Source of the DNA: Diprion similis
Taxonomy: Eukaryota; Arthropoda; Insecta; Hymenoptera; Diprionidae
Direction: 5' to 3'
Assembly: GCF_021155765.1 (NCBI RefSeq)
Contig: NC_060111.1
Span: forward strand, 3,734,981-3,798,980
Length of the DNA stretch: 64,000 bases
In this document: one piece after another, positions 63,261 through 64,000 of the stretch
How the letters are laid out: every line of letters begins with the position of its first letter
How positions within the stretch are numbered: the first letter of the stretch is position 1
Notes under the pieces: generated by a model
Seen by the model: only the letters and a program-made list of their open reading frames with translations
Database searches by the model: none
Told to the model about the DNA's origin: nothing
Position numbers and translations under genes: made by a program

Positions 63261-64000
63261 TATTATTCCATATCAAAAATTTGTCGCGACGTCATTACTA
63301 CGTTGGTATATATATATATATATATAACAGGTATAATAATGGGTTTGCATGATACCATCAAGGGGTTGCTGTCTAACGCTCTATGATAATGTACATATGT
63401 AATCGTGTGTGTGTGTGTGTGTGTGATTCTTTTTCTCTTGTACATGCATGCATTTGTATGTACGATGAGCTCTTATATATACATATATATATACACATAC
63501 ATCGGGTGTAAAAGAAACGAACCCATAGCTGCCGTTTTATCACTTACCATGGTAAATGTGTGCATATTTTATACATATATATATATATATGTATGTATGT
63601 ATGCATATATGTATATGTTATTCTAGATATAATATGTAATATATATGTGTATACATAAATGTGTATATATCCATAGATATATACATACATATACATATTT
63701 GTAATGTCTTATATTTATATTTCATTTTATGCCTACTTTCATCATTACTTAAATACTTTTTTTCCATACTATTTATATTATGTACAAGGTTGTTGTTGTT
63801 GTTGTTGTTTTTTTGTTTTTTTCCACTTCTCTATTGGTTAGTTAGATTTTGCTTCATTCGTTTTTCGGTTCGATTATTAGTTTTTCCGCGTACTCTGTAT
63901 GCGTTCAACAGTTTACAAAAAAAATTTTTAAATTCTCCCGCGTACGCGTTTTTATTTCAGTTATTTCTTTATCCTTATTTATCCTCAATCGGGCAACGAA

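Larger units (their letters stand above)
60041..64000. other. AT-rich region with no recognised gene
   Basis: Contains poly-T at about 60658-60678, (ATTC)n at about 60705-60735, TA tracts at 60883-60904, 62075-62134 and 62510-62535, (GT)n at 62226-62243 and 63406-63425, and an (ATT)n/(ATC)n block at about 63098-63260. Short frames such as 60267-60482 and 61307-61687 match nothing known and look like chance openings. It may be a 3' UTR or intron of a gene beyond the right edge. Confidence 0.55.

Overview
The window is animal nuclear DNA, most likely from an insect. It is very AT-rich, crowded with microsatellites and homopolymers, and its genes are split by spliceosomal introns. The proteins read closest to insect orthologues. 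I lean towards Hymenoptera (sawfly or parasitoid wasp) from the general feel of the slo protein and the intron landscape, but that lean is inference only.

Three protein-coding genes can be supported. (1) slo (slowpoke, the BK calcium-activated potassium channel) is on the minus strand. Its ATG is at 52663 and the gene runs leftward out of the window. Five constant exons are present, covering the extracellular N-terminus, S0, S1-S5 and the pore. They are followed by two 92-bp exons, at 6516-6607 and 1036-1127, that encode alternative versions of the end of S6 and the linker to the calcium-sensing gating ring. The gating ring (RCK1, RCK2) lies beyond the left edge. One 32-kb intron (20505-52360) makes up half the window. 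(2) ash2 is on the plus strand, complete in 11 coding exons (54464-58013). It encodes a subunit of the SET1/MLL histone H3K4 methyltransferase complexes. (3) A BolA1-like gene is on the minus strand in three coding exons (58656-59535 or to 59604). It encodes a small protein of the iron-sulfur/monothiol glutaredoxin system.

Layout: 0-18 kb holds the two alternative slo exons and their introns. 18.0-20.5 kb is the cluster of slo transmembrane and pore exons. 20.5-52.4 kb is the giant slo intron. 52.4-54.5 kb is the head-to-head slo/ash2 interval. 54.5-58.3 kb is ash2. 58.6-60 kb is the BolA1-like gene, which converges on ash2. 60-64 kb is AT-rich DNA with no gene I can support.

The most unusual content is a dense population of non-coding foldback (long inverted-repeat) elements in the slo introns. 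They fall into at least two groups by their ends. One group begins TGGGG(Y)ATTCCA and almost always abuts (TA)n; the other begins ATTAGGGTGG. Several further palindromes and hairpins fit neither group, including a ~245-bp near-perfect hairpin in the intron between the two alternative slo exons. No transposase, viral gene, RNA gene or CRISPR array could be supported. Most open reading frames outside the three genes are translated microsatellites or homopolymers.
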